Assembly (NCBI RefSeq): GCF_026151205.1
Contig: NC_087082.1
Coordinates: forward strand, 14,109,365-14,169,364
DNA from: Bolinopsis microptera
Taxonomy: Eukaryota > Ctenophora > Tentaculata > Lobata > Bolinopsidae
DNA length: 60,000 bases
Direction: 5' to 3'
Shown here: piece by piece, positions 1-13,200 of the stretch
How positions within the stretch are numbered: the stretch's first letter is position 1
Layout of the letters: each line of letters starts with the position of its first letter
Made by a program: the position numbers and the translations under genes
Notes under the pieces: generated by a model
The model's input: only the letters and a program-made list of their open reading frames with translations
What the model was told of the DNA's origin: nothing
The model's database searches: none

Positions 1-1045
1 GAATCCCACGAGCTTAAGATGGATAGGTACAGCAACCTTCAGACAGTTTCGCTGTGGAAGTGGGAGCTAGTGGGATAGTTGGTCGTAGTTGGGAGGGAGC
101 TGCTAGGAGGATAGGGTTTGGAGGAAGGGAGTTGAAGATGTTGGTTAGGGAGAGTGGTAGAGAAGCGGCCCACTGCTCCAGTTGGATTTATTTGCTGTCG
201 AGGAAGATGGAATGGGAGTTTAGGAAGGTAGGAACTTAGGGAACACTAACAGCTAGAAGAACCATAACGTTATCTCGTCGTCAATTGCGAGGCCTAACAG
301 GTTACTTCAAGTGTTTGCCTAGTCGGAAAGTGGTCTAAGATCAGACTCGACTGCTGGGGCGCCTGGTACAGAACCGTCCTGCGATTAAAGCCCCGAAACG
401 GGTACCAGGTTTGTGGCTGATGATTCCGATGAAAGTTCCGGTGAGGGAGAGATGTTTTGGTGAGAGAGTAGCTGGTTTGGGAGTTTGATTGGTGTGGTGT
501 TTGGTTGGTTGTTGTGTGATTACTAGTGTGGTTCGTTTGTTCGCAGTTATAACTGTGTTTCACCCCAGAGCCATGAGTAATGGGAAACTTCTCCAAAAAA
601 ATGAAACATTTTGTCAAACACTGTCACTTATAAAGATAAGTTTACAAGTTTTCAGTATAATTGAACCGAACATTTTATTTTGATATTTTCGTGAATATTT
701 GAAATAACTTTTTGAAATTCATAGCTTTCTAAATTATATTGAAATAACGTGTGTTATTATCCTCATGAGTTGAGGTTGGTATCGATTGATTAAAAGACTA
801 AATTGATTCTTCCCGTCTTCTCTTTTGAGAAGATGACAAGCAGCGTCATTTAATTGATGGTAAAATTGGTGCATATAATCAGATATAAATCCCTGTAGCA
901 ATCATTTTTCCAGTAGCAATCATTTTATCTCCAGTAGCAATCATTTTATCTAGCTTATGCAACGGTTTAAATCGTCTCTTATCAGCTGTTTTATCAACTT
1001 TAACACAGCACCGTGCTGTACAGCCCGTTTGTTGTACAATTGACA
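1..1045. other. Unassigned upstream stretch
   Basis: I recognise no gene, RNA or element here. Short frames on both strands look like chance. It could be the 5' untranslated part of whatever carried the reading frame beginning at 1046, but nothing in the sequence proves this. Confidence 0.4.
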
Positions 1046-1894
1046 ATGGAATTCAACGTAGCAGATCTACACACACAAGAGGAAGCTTTGCATTCATCAG
1101 TGGAAAAAGTTTTAAAAGCTGTCAATACTGCAAATACTGCGAAGAACGCTGTCAATATTGAAAAATTTGAGGAACTGAATCATGCAGCACTCATGAAATG
1201 TAACAAGGACACGATGGCAAAACTCATTGAGAACTTAACCAAATCACTGATCAGTAACATTGTTTTATGCAAATCTGCAGCCGGTACCATCGATTATGTT
1301 AAGTCAGAACTGATAAAAGTGCAGAGAGAGCAGCTAAAATCTGTGCAGGAGACTGTTCAAACTGAGATTAAAACGGAGATGAAGACATGGAGCGAAATTG
1401 CCAGGAAAAACTGCGACAATAAAGCTCCAACTTTGAAGACAGTGAAGAAAGCAGTACAGTCTGCTGTTCAAGACGACGCTCGGAGCAGGAACTTCATCGT
1501 CCACGGAGTTCCGGAGGATTACTCCACGTGCCCCGCTGATTTAGCAGATGAAGTACTGGACAAGATTTTGCAACACAATAACCACTCTGATATTGTAGCT
1601 GCTAATCGTATCGGTGTGAAGAAACGGGAGGATGGTAGGCCGAGGCCAATCAAAGTGACTATGAATAGTAACGAATCAGTGAAAGAGGCTCTCTCGAGAG
1701 CAAATCATTTGAAAAAGTCCCTCTGTACAACCTACCACAGCTGGTTCGTTGCTCCAGATAGAAACCGAGAGGAACAAGCAACACATAAAAAACTTGTAGC
1801 TCAATTAAAGGAGAAAATATCTGCTGAACCGTCGAAGTATCACTATATTAACGACGGAAAAGTTTTGAGTGTAGTGAATGCATATAAGAGATAA
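1046..1894 (+). CDS. LINE ORF1-like protein (orphan)
   Basis: An intact 282-residue frame. I chose the ATG at 1046 because the frame upstream of it has only a GTG. The first ~130 residues are charged and helical, likely coiled coil, and end in a WSEIARKN segment. A compact region follows with SRNFIVHGVPED, then NRIGVKKREDGRPRPIKV, then APDRNREEQATHKKL and a closing INDGKV. This order (coiled coil, RRM-like strand, basic loop, a D-R-x-x-E-E-Q helix) is typical of ORF1-type nucleic-acid-binding proteins of non-LTR retrotransposons and of host genes derived from them. No reverse transcriptase follows within 1.7 kb, so it is a truncated element or an isolated gene. An AATAAA occurs at 1962-1967. 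The retroelement assignment is inferred from motif order, not from a search. Confidence 0.5.
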   Translation: MEFNVADLHTQEEALHSSVEKVLKAVNTANTAKNAVNIEKFEELNHAALMKCNKDTMAKLIENLTKSLISNIVLCKSAAGTIDYVKSELIKVQREQLKSVQETVQTEIKTEMKTWSEIARKNCDNKAPTLKTVKKAVQSAVQDDARSRNFIVHGVPEDYSTCPADLADEVLDKILQHNNHSDIVAANRIGVKKREDGRPRPIKVTMNSNESVKEALSRANHLKKSLCTTYHSWFVAPDRNREEQATHKKLVAQLKEKISAEPSKYHYINDGKVLSVVNAYKR

Positions 1895-3606
1895 TTAACT
1901 CGATTAATCTGTTATCTTCTTTGTTGATTTGTGTGCAATTGGGCTGAGTTTAAGAGTTTAGAATAAAGTGCGTGATTTCGCTGAATTTCAAATTTGGTAT
2001 AGCAACTCGAAGTGCAGACTTTTTGAGATCTGATGAAGTATGGCCAACGGGATTGTTACTCATATAATTTCCCGTGATGATTTTTGGACCATACATTGCT
2101 GAATAGCAATCGTGAAGGAAGTCTCACCAGTAGGTTTTATTTAACTAGGCTAAGTTTTCATACGCATATTCTATAGACTATACATTTACTTACTATGATT
2201 TATTAAAGGTTAATTTCTGCCCGATGGGAGTGAGATATTGTTTGGTGTGTGAATTTTTTGATTTTATAAGTTGACTTGAAATCCCTTAAGGGTACCGGCA
2301 AAAAAAAAGCTGGTTTCACAACAACATAAACTTCGGTGCGCAGTCATTTTACTTCTTTCTCCTTGGCCTTAACGAGATTCTTGTATTGTCAAGTCAAGAG
2401 TGTTAGCCGTCAGGGCTCCCGTTGACCAATTTACGTTTAATCCGTTAAATTGGACAACAGGAGTCCTAACGGAGCCCTAAACTTTCGGCCCTGGTGTTAC
2501 TGATCGCAATATAGCGGCGTGGATGTGGATTTAGGCAACGATGGGAAATTGGATAGTGTTTGCTCTCTGGTAGGTTTGACGGTCGTGACCATCAATTTCT
2601 ATAATTTCCACCTGTGGACGTCAGAGCTTGATACAATATAGATAGTATCGTGTGCATATGCTTAGGGTTATGTTCGTATCATTGGAACCCTCTCTGGAGT
2701 GTATCTGTAAACAGGGGAGATGTAGGTCTAGACCTAGTGTTCTGTGTTCTTTCATATTTGTGGAGACTGGAGATGAGACGATGGTGCTAACTGCTCAAGA
2801 TGTAGAGGAACGGAGAAAGGGCTAAACGAACCATGGATTTAACGTTGAAGAAACGCAGATGACTTATACTTACAATCAGACTTTTTTAAATAGTTATTTT
2901 TCTTATGGCTTATGAATAGAACTTCGATCTTAATTTCGCTTTTAGTTTATAAACTTTTTCTTTAATGTATAACAGTATTAGTTGTAGTAGTCATTTTAAA
3001 ATTCTAATAAAACTGTTTTTCTTTTAACTTCAAAAATATCAATAGCTATAAAAACAGTTATATATAAATCTGATTTATTTTTATTGTTACCCTTACTCAC
3101 TGACCAATAGACTCCGACTTCCACCTGTCCACCTACCTCCCAACTCCCATTCTCTTTAACTAATTCAGTTCGAATATTCCAAAATACCCTTTCTATTTTA
3201 ATGAATTTCCGTTTATGAAAGCTTTCTTTGATAATACTAATATTGCTTTTGTAGCTCGGTTTAAAAGTTGAAAGGGGAATTTTGAGTGGAGGCTCTGGGC
3301 TTATACTTTGCGTTTACTTGAGCGATAAATGTAGAGATTGAATGAAGACTGTGGATATATGTGACTAGAAAGACACTTCTTTGTGCTCCAAATGGACTAC
3401 TGATTGTGTTTCATAATCACGTTCCTTTATACGGAAAGCGCCTGAATTGACAAAAGCACGAGATGACAATCTCTCTGCTTGTTTTCCCAAATATAGCAGA
3501 GGGATATAAAATATCAAACACATGTGGAGAGTATACATATTGGAGACAGATATTAATTTTAATAATACCCCCTTAAAAACCAACAATCGTTAATATTAAA
3601 AAACTG
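1895..3606. other. Intergenic stretch, nothing recognised
   Basis: AT-rich sequence with no supportable reading frame. It holds a possible polyadenylation signal, AATAAA at 1962-1967, about 70 bases after the stop of the ORF1-like frame. It separates that frame from the 3' end of the SLC6 gene, which is read from the other strand. Confidence 0.4.
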
Positions 3607-3623
3607 TAAAAATATAAAACTAA

Positions 3624-3993
3624 TTATTTATTATTATTTATTAAATCATACTTCTAGTTTCGGGATAGCCTGTAGCAGGCAACGCCCGATATCTACTGAC
3701 TTACACAAGTGCAAGTAAGCATGTAAATATTATGCCAGGCATGTGGCACCCATTGCGGTAACCATCTATTAAAGTTTTTGATTTTCGCTGTATTACATTG
3801 CACAGCCCCCCATTCCTAAAACACGATTTATCGAGCATTTGGCTGAGTGGACCGGGAGGCTGCATAAATTCTATGGGATCCTTATGCAGAACGTCGACAA
3901 CGCTCACCCCACGACCAGGCAGACAGTGGTATTCGAACTCGCAACCTCACGATTGCAAAGCTGGTGCTCTAACCAACTGCGCTACCTGGCCAT
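3624..3993 (-). mobile_element. tRNA-derived SINE
   Basis: A 370-bp insertion read on the minus strand. It is flanked by a perfect 17-bp target duplication (taaaaatataaaactaa at 3607-3623 and 3994-4010). Its head resembles a tRNA. The box A sequence TAGCGCAGTTGG (3973-3984) matches the consensus fully, and a box-B-like AGTTCGAATAC lies at 3929-3939. The anticodon-loop region reads TTTGCAA. The acceptor stem does not pair, so it is not a working tRNA gene. The body has no homology I recognise and the tail is AT-rich. It inserted across the stop codon of the SLC6 gene and now forms that gene's 3' flank. Confidence 0.8.
3627..3642 (-). promoter_or_regulatory. Candidate polyadenylation signals inside the SINE tail
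   Basis: Two AATAAA hexamers on the minus strand (3637-3642 and 3627-3632) lie about 370 bases after the SLC6 stop codon, within the AT-rich SINE tail. They are the first canonical signals I see downstream of the stop. The present transcript end may therefore be supplied by the transposon. Inference only. Confidence 0.4.
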
Positions 3994-4006
3994 TAAAAAT
4001 ATAAAA

Positions 4007-4273
4007 CTAAGGTACATGGAATTGGATCACTTCACAGTTCCTATCACCACTAAAAAAACGTTCGCTCAGGAAATGCCAAGCTGCAAAGAGAGGCATGGGA
4101 AGAACTGGTAGCATGACCATCACAGCACCCAGAATCTGGGACCACCAAGTGAAGGGCACGTCCTTGGTCCAGTCTTTAGAACCGGTGGGGTTTAGGGGGT
4201 CGCACCCCACGTATGTGGTGTACTGCGGTGGGTTCAGACACGTTTTCACAAGACTCGCTATCAGAATTATTGT
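4007..4273 (-). CDS. SLC6 last exon: TM11, TM12 and stop
   Basis: 88 codons and a TAG at 4007-4009. TM11 is [10 protein letters not shown], followed by [17 protein letters not shown] and W-rich TM12 [21 protein letters not shown]. The tail is short. The stop codon lies in the 17-bp target duplication of the SINE, so the insertion hit the coding end without changing it. Acceptor ATTTCAG. Confidence 0.92.
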   Translation of the reverse strand, partial: TIILIASLVKTCLNPPQYTTYVGCDPLNPTGSKDWTKDVPFTWWSQILGAVMVMLPVLPMPLFAAWHFLSERFFSGDRNCEVIQFHVP

Positions 4274-7200
4274 CTGAAATTGAGCATTTGTCAATGGAGT
4301 AATTTTCGATGAATTAATTGGCAACGAATTAATTGTCAACGAAGTTTAAGTGGAAACCATTGAGTTGTTTTGACTTACAATGACTGCAGGTGATACGAAC
4401 TTCCAGCAGATTTTCCAGTAGACGTGCGGCTGGGACCCCGTCATATACTCTATATCATCACAGATTTTATCCAATCCGTAGAACCACCCTATAGCTATAC
4501 ACTCCGCTACACCTGTGTGGATGGGAATTGTAACTATAGTAACTTGGTAACCTGGATGAGAATTGAGAAGGAAAATGTATTACTAAGCTTAAAATTAAAT
4601 GAGCTTACAATGCAGTAACATATTTTCGTGGTCACACTAGTAATTATAATGAAAAAAGTAAATAAAACACCTATAAAGAGGAGAGGGAGAGCCACGGAGA
4701 AGGTATCCCACAAAACAAAGACATACAGTCCCGACTGGGTACACATGGGTAGTCCAACTAGACAAAGAAATAGACACACCAGTAGACACAGAATCTGAAG
4801 TTAAAGAGTGAGTTCACTACAATTATTATTTCGAGTATTGTTGTCGAAAGACGGTTTATCGGGTGTCAATTGTGCAGATTATTCCACAAATTTTACTGTG
4901 GAGATGTTAATTTGCTTGCCTTCCGCGGTGCTCAATCAATCTAATAATTCTCGCTGCTCAATTTGAATACCTTTATAATATCAATGTACATTGTACAATG
5001 TACGCTATACATACCTCTTTTCTAACTTGACGGAAGAAAGGGTAATCCTGTAAAGGTCCAACACAAGCCTCAATGACCCCAAACTCCGAGTCTATAGCAA
5101 GGAGAATCATCATAAAGAAGAAGGCAGCTGCCCACATCTGAGATAACGGCATCTCTGCTACTGCTGTAGGGTAGGCGATGAAAGCGAGACCTGGACCCCC
5201 CGTCATGTCCTCGACTGGGATTCCTAATTTTGCCTGCAGGAACAAAGTTGAATTTTTTGTGTGATCAGAAAGGTGGTTAAATTTCAAAGCATAACTTTTT
5301 GTAAGCTTCATTTTGCATAATTTTTGAAAAATTCTGTTTTGCCAAGATCGAGAATTTTTAAATTATTTTCAAAAGCTATGCAATTTATGAAATTAAAAGT
5401 GGTGGACGTATAGAAAAACGAAACTGCTTACCTCTCTAAACCCGAGGACAGAGTACACCACTATGCCAGCAAAAACAGAAGTCCCACAGTTGACTAAGGA
5501 AATGATCAGGGCATCTCGCGAGCAGTTGTTCTTTACCGGGTTGTAGGACCCGAAACAGATTATAGCTCCAAATCCTACACCAATACTGAGGGTGTGACAT
5601 TTAGGAGATTTAAAGACCAGATCCTACACCAATACTGAGGGTGTGACATTTAGGAGATTTAAAGACCAGATCCTGCACCAATACTGAGGGTGTGACATTT
5701 AGGAGATTTAAAGACCAGATCCTACACCAATACTGAGGGTGTGACATTTAGGAGATTTAAAGACCAGATCCTACACCAATACTGAGGGTGTGACATTTAG
5801 GAGATTTAAACACCAGATCCTACACCAATACTGAGGGTGTGACATTTAGGAGATTTAAAGACCAGATCCTGCACCAATACTGAGGGTGTGACATTTAGGA
5901 GATTTAAAGACCAGATCCTGCACCAATACTGAGGGTGTGACATTTAGGAGATTTAAACACCAGATCCTGCACCAATACTGAGGGTGTGACATTTAGGAGA
6001 TTTAAAGACCAGATCCTGCACCAATACTGAGGGTGTGACATTTAGGAGATTTAAAGACCAGATCCTGCACCAATACTGAGGGTGTGACATTTAGGAGATT
6101 TAAAGACCAGATCCTACACCAATACTGAGGGTGTGACATTTAGGAGATTTAAAGACCAGATCCTGCACCAATACTGAGGGTGTGACATTTAGGAGATTTA
6201 AAGACCAGATCCTGCACCAATACTGAGGGTGTGACATTTAGGAGATTTAAAGACCAGATCCTGCACCAATACTGAGGGTGTGACATTTAGGAGATTTAAA
6301 GACCAGATCCTGCACCAATACTGAGGGTCAAGGTTGTTTAATACGTATTTGGAGGGACTACGTATTGGAATACGAATACGTATTAATCCTCGAAAATTGA
6401 CGTATTACGACGTATTCTTTATTCAAAAAATTCAAAAATTCAAATATGTTGAGGGGACTGAACTTTAGAAAATGGTCTTAAACTTTGATAATTGCGAGAT
6501 CGTTTTAGGAGCAGCCTCTAATCCCTAATTAGTAATTACTGACGGCTAACAAACTGAAAAATTAATTCCCAGACCGGAGTAGTGCACTGTGAAGCTGACT
6601 GATCTTGACGAACTTCTCGCTCTCTGAACATCAAAATCATTAAAATTAAATATGTATTAATATGTAATTGATAATTTCGCAAAAATTGTTAGCTTATCGG
6701 ATTATCCATGAAATTTGATTACAAATTTAAGTTATCATGTATAACTGCACTCCTTTAATGCATGATCAATGATGAGGGTGGCGCGCAGCTGTAATGTTTA
6801 ATTTTGACAAATCAGCGTATTACGGCGTATTATGGCGTATTCTTGGACGTATTTAACAATCCATAGAAATTACCGTATTCCGGCGTATTACGACGTATTC
6901 TTTATTAGAACCGAATACGTCGTATTCTTTCACGAAAATTTGACGTATTTAACAACCTTGCTGAGGGTGTGACATTTAGGAGATTTAAAGACCAGATCCT
7001 GCACCAATACTGAGGGTGTGACATTTAGGAGATTTAAAGACCAGATCCTGCACCAATACTGAGGGTGTGACATTTAGGAGATTTAAAGACCAGATCCTGC
7101 ACCAATACTGAGGGTGTGACATTTAGGAGATTTAAAGACCAGATCCTGCACAAATATTGAGGGTGTGACATTTAGGAGATTTAAAGACCAGATCCTGCAC

Positions 7201-10200
7201 CAATACTGAGGGTGTGACATTTAGGAGATTTAAAGACCAGATCCTGCACCAATACTGAGGGTGTGACATTTAGGAGATTTAAAGACCAGATCCTGCACCA
7301 ATACTGAGGGTGTGACATTTAGGAGATTTAAAGACCAGATCCTGCACCAATACTGAGGGTGTGACATTTAGGAGATTTAAAGACCAGATCCTGCACCAAT
7401 ACTGAGGGTGTGACATTTAGGAGATTTAAAGACCAGATCCTGCACCAATACTGAGGGTGTGACATTTAGGAGATTTAAAGACCAGATCCTGCACCAATAC
7501 TGAGGGTGTGACATTTAGGAGATTTAAAGACCAGATCCTGCACCAATACTGAGGGTGTGACATTTAGGAGATTTAAAGACCTGATCCTGCACCAATACTG
7601 AGGGTGTGACATTTAGGAGATTTAAAGACCAGATCCTGCACCAATACTGAGGGTGTGACATTTAGGAGATTTAAAGACCAGATCCTGCACCAATACTGAG
7701 GGTGTGACATTTAGGAGATTTAAAGACCAGATCCTGCACCAATACTGAGGGTGTGACATTTAGGAGATTTAAAGACCAGATCCTGCACCAATACTGAGGG
7801 TGTGATATTTAGGAGATTTAAAGACCAGATCCTGCACCAATACTGAGGGTGTGACATTTAGGAGATTTAAAGACCAGATCCTGCACCAATACTGAGGGTG
7901 TGACATTTAGGAGATTTAAAGACCAGATCCTGCACCAATACTGAGGGTGTGACATTTAGGAGATTTAAAGACCAGATCCTGCACCAATACTGAGGGTGTG
8001 ACATTTAGGAGATTTAAAGACCAGATCCTGCACCAATACTGAGGGTGTGACATTTAAGAGATTTAAAGACCAGATCCTGCACCAATACTGAGGGTGTGAC
8101 ATTTAGGAGATTTAAAGACCAGATCCTGCACCAATACTGAGGGTGTGACATTTAGGAGATTTAAAGACCAGATCCTGCACCAATACTGAGGGTGTGACAT
8201 TTAGGAGATTTAAAGACCAGATCCTGCACCAATACTGAGGGTGTGACATTTAGGAGATTTAAAGACCAGATCCTGCACCAATACTGAGGGTGTGACATTT
8301 AGAAGATTTAAAGACCAGATCCTGCACCAATACTGAGGGTGTGACATTTAGGAGATTTAAAGACCAGATCCTGCACCAATACTGAGGGTGTGACATTTAG
8401 GAGATTTAAAGACCAGATCCTACACCAATACTGAGGGTGTGACATTTAGGAGATTTAAAGACCAGATCCTGCACCAATACTGAGGGTGTGACATTTAGGA
8501 GATTTAAAGACCAGATCCTGCACCAATACTGAGGGTGTGACATTTAGGAGATTCAAAGACCAGATCCTACACCAATACTAGGGTGTGACATTTAGGAGAT
8601 TCAAAGACCAGATCCTGCACCAATACTGAGGGTGTGACATTTAGGAGATTTAAAGACCAGATCCTGCACCAATACTGAGGGTGTGACATTTAGGAGATTT
8701 AAAGACCAGATCCTGCACCAATACTGAGGGTGTGACATTTAGGAGATTTAAAGACCAGATCCTACACCAATACTGAGGGTGTGACATTTAGGAGATTTAA
8801 AGACCAGATCCTGCACCAATACTGAGGGTGTGACATTTAGGAGATAAATCCTACACCAATACTGAGGGTGTGACATTTAGGAGATTTAAAGACCAGATCC
8901 TGCACCAATACTGAGGGTGTGACATTTAGGAGATTTAAAGACCAGATCCTACACCAATACTGAGGGTGTGACATTTAGGAGATTTAAAGACCAGATCCTG
9001 CACCAATACTGAGGGTGTGACATTTAGGAGATAAATCCTACACCAATACTGAGGGTGTGACATTTAGGAGATTTAAAGACCAGATCCTACACCAATACTG
9101 AGGGTGTGACATTTATGAGATTCAAAGACCAGATCCTGCACCAATACTGAGGGTGTGACATTTAGGAGATTCAAAGACCAGATCCTGCACCAATACTGAG
9201 GGTGTGACATTTAGGAGATTTAAAGACCAGATCCTACACCAATACTGAGGGTGTGACATTTAGGAGATTCAAAGACCAGATCCTGCACCAATACTGAGGG
9301 TGTGACATTTAGGAGATTCAAAGACCAGATCCTGCACCAATACTGAGGGTGTGACATTTAGGAGATTCAAAGACCAGATCCTGCACCAATACTGAGGGTG
9401 TGACATTTAGGAGATTCAAAGACCAGATCCTGCACCAATACTGAGGGTGTGACATTTAGGAGATTTAAAGACCAGATCCTGCACCAATACTGAGGGTGTG
9501 ACATTTAGGAGATTTAAAGACCAGATCCTACACCAATACTGAGGGTGTGACATTTAGGAGATTTAAAGACCAGATCCTGCACCAATACTGAGGGTGTGAC
9601 ATTTAGGAGATTTAAAGACCAGATCCTGCACCAATACTGAGGGTGTGACATTTAGGAGATTTAAAGACCAGATCCTGCACCAATACTGAGGGTGTGACAT
9701 TTAGGAGATTTAAAGACCAGATCCTGCACCAATACTGAGGGTGTGACATTTAGGAGATTTAAAGACCAGATCCTGCACCAATACTGAGGGTGTGACATTT
9801 AGGAGATTCAAAGACCAGATCCTGCACCAATACTGAGGGTGTGACATTTAGGAGAATTAAAGACCAGATCCTGCACCAATACTGAGGGTGTGACATTTAG
9901 GAGATTTAAAGACCAGATCCTACACCAATACTGAGGGTGTGACATTTAGGAGATTTAAAGACCAGATCCTGCACCAATACTGAGGGTGTGACATTTAGGA
10001 GATTTAAACACCAGATCCTGCACCAATACTGAGGGTGTGACATTTAGGAGATTTAAAGACCAGATCCTGCACCAATACTGAGGGTGTGACATTTAGGAGA
10101 TTTAAAGACCAGATCCTGCACCAATACTGAGGGTGTGACATTTAGGAGATTCAAAGACCAGATCCTACACCAATACTGAGGGTGTGACATTTAGGAGATT

Positions 10201-13200
10201 CAAAGACCAGATCCTGCACCAATACTGAGGGTGTGACATTTAGGAGATTTAAAGACCAGATCCTACACCAATACTGAGGGTGTGACATTTAGGAGATTCA
10301 AAAACCAGATCCTGCACCAATACTGAGGGTGTGACATTTAAGAGATTTAGAGACCAGATCCTGCACCAATACTGAGGGTGTGACATTTAAGAGATTTAAA
10401 GACCAGATCCTGCACCAATACTGAGGGTGTGACATTTAGGAGATTTAAAGACCAGATCCTGCACCAATACTGAGGGTGTGACATTTAGGAGATTCAAAGA
10501 CCAGATCCTGCACCAATACTGAGGGTGTGACATTTAGGAGATTTAAAGACCAGATCCTGCACCAATACTGAGGGTGTGACATTTAGGAGATTTAAACACC
10601 AGATCCTGCACCAATACTGAGGGTGTGACATTTAGGAGATTTAAAGACCAGATCCTGCACCAATACTGAGGGTGTGACATTTAGGAGATTTAAAGACCAG
10701 ATCCTGCACCAATACTGAGGGTGTGACATTTAGGAGATTTAAACACCAGATCCTGCACCAATACTGAGGGTGTGACATTTAGGAGATTTAAACACCAGAT
10801 CCTGCACCAATACTGAGGGTGTGACATTTAGGAGATTTAAAGACCAGATCCTGCACCAATACTGAGGGTGTGACATTTAGGAGATTTAAACACCAGATCC
10901 TACACCAATACTGAGGGTGTGACATTTAGGAGATTTAAAGACCAGATCCTACACCAATACTGAGGGTGTGACATTTAGGAGATTTAAAGACCAGATCCTG
11001 CACCAATACTGAGGGTGTGACATTTAGGAGATTTAAAGACCAGATCCTACACCAATACTGAGGGTGTGACATTTAGGAGATTTAAAGACCAGATCCTGCA
11101 CCAATACTGAGGGTGTGACATTTAGGAGATTTAAAGACCAGATCCTGCACCAATACTGAGGGTGTGACATTTAGGAGATTTAAACACCAGATCCTGCACC
11201 AATACTGAGGGTGTGACATTTAGGAGATTTAAAGACCAGATCCTGCACCAATACTGAGGGTGTGACATTTAGGAGATTTAAAGACCAGATCCTGCACCAA
11301 TACTGAGGGTGTGACATTTAGGAGATTTAAAGACCAGATCCTACACCAATACTGAGGGTGTGACATTTAGGAGATTTAAAGACCAAATCCTGCACCAATA
11401 CTGAGGGTGTGACATTTAGGAGAATTAAAGACCAGATCCTGCACCAATACTGAGGGTGTGACATTTAGGAGATTTAAAGACCAGATCCTGCACCAATACT
11501 GAGGGTGTGACATTTAGGAGATTTAAAGACCAGATCCTGCACCAATACTGAGGGTGTGACATTTAGGAGATTTAAAGACCAGATCCTGCACCAATACTGA
11601 GGGTGTGACATTTAGGAGATTTAAAGACCAGATCCTGCACCAATACTGAGGGTGTGACATTTAGGAGATTTAAAGACCAGATCCTGCACCAATACTGAGG
11701 GTGTGACATTTAGGAGATTTAAAGACCAGATCCTGCACCAATACTGAGGGTGTGACATTTAGGAGATTTAAAGACCAGATCCTGCACCAATACTGAGGGT
11801 GTGACATTTAGGAGATTTAAAGACCAGATCCTGCACCAATACTGAGGGTGTGACATTTAGGAGATTTAAAGACCAGATCCTGCACCAATACTGAGGGTGT
11901 GACATTTAGGAGATTTAAAGACCAGATCCTGCACCAATACTGAGGGTGTGACATTTAGGAGATTCAAAGACCAGATCCTGCACCAATACTGAGGGTGTGA
12001 CATTTAGGAGATTTAAAGACCAGATCCTGCACCAATACTGAGGGTGTGACATTTAGGAGATTTAAAGACCAGATCCTGCACCAATACTGAGGGTGTGACA
12101 TTTAGGAGATTTAAAGACCAGATCCTGCACCAATACTGAGGGTGTGACATTTAGGAGATTTAAAGACCAGATCCTGCACCAATACTGAGGGTGTGACATT
12201 TAGGAGATTTAAAGACCAGATCCTACACCAATACTGAGGGTGTGACATTTAGGAGATTTAAAGACCAGATCCTACACCAATACTGAGGGTGTGACATTTA
12301 GGAGATTTAAAGACCAGATCCTGCACCAATACTGAGGGTGTGACATTTAGGAGATTTAAAGACCAGATCCTGCACCAATACTGAGGGTGTGACATTTAGG
12401 AGATTTAAACACCAGATCCTGCACCAATACTGAGGGTGTGACATTTAGGAGATTTAAAGACCAGATCCTGCACCAATACTGAGGGTGTGACATTTAGGAG
12501 ATTTAAAGACCAGATCCTGCACCAATACTGAGGGTGTGACATTTAGGAGATTTAAAGATCAGATCCTGCACCAATACTGAGGGTGTGACATTTAGGAGAT
12601 TTAAAGACCAGATCCTACACCAATACTGAGGGTGTGACATTTAGGAGATTTAAAGACCAGATCCTACACCAATACTGAGGGTGTGACATTTAGGAGATTT
12701 AAAGACCAGATCCTGCACCAATACTGAGGGTGTGACATTTAGGAGATTTAAAGACCAGATCCTGCACCAATACTGAGGGTGTGACATTTAGGAGATTTAA
12801 AGACCAGATCCTGCACCAATACTGAGGGTGTGACATTTAGGAGATTTAAAGACCTGATCCTGCACCAATACTGAGGGTGTGACATTTAGGAGATTTAAAG
12901 ACCAGATCCTGCACCAATACTGAGGGTGTGACATTTAGGAGATTTAAAGACCAGATCCTGCACCAATACTGAGGGTGTGACATTTAGGAGATTTAAAGAC
13001 CAGATCCTGCACCAATACTGAGGGTGTGACATTTAGGAGATTTAAAGACCAGATCCTGCACCAATACTGAGGGTGTGACATTTAGGAGATTTAAAGACCA
13101 GATCCTGCACCAATACTGAGGGTGTGACATTTAGGAGATTTAAAGACCAAATCCTGCACCAATACTGAGGGTGTGACATTTAGGAGAATTAAAGACCAGA

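Noticed and set aside
3917-3993. tRNA gene on the minus strand
   Set aside because: Box A is perfect, but the acceptor stem does not pair and the sequence is the head of a SINE with target duplications.
5445-5585. Recursive splice sites (AG|GT) in each 49-bp unit
   Set aside because: The acceptor is followed by TATTGGTG, not GT. The nearest GT would leave a five-base exon, so stepwise recursive splicing is not supported by the motif.
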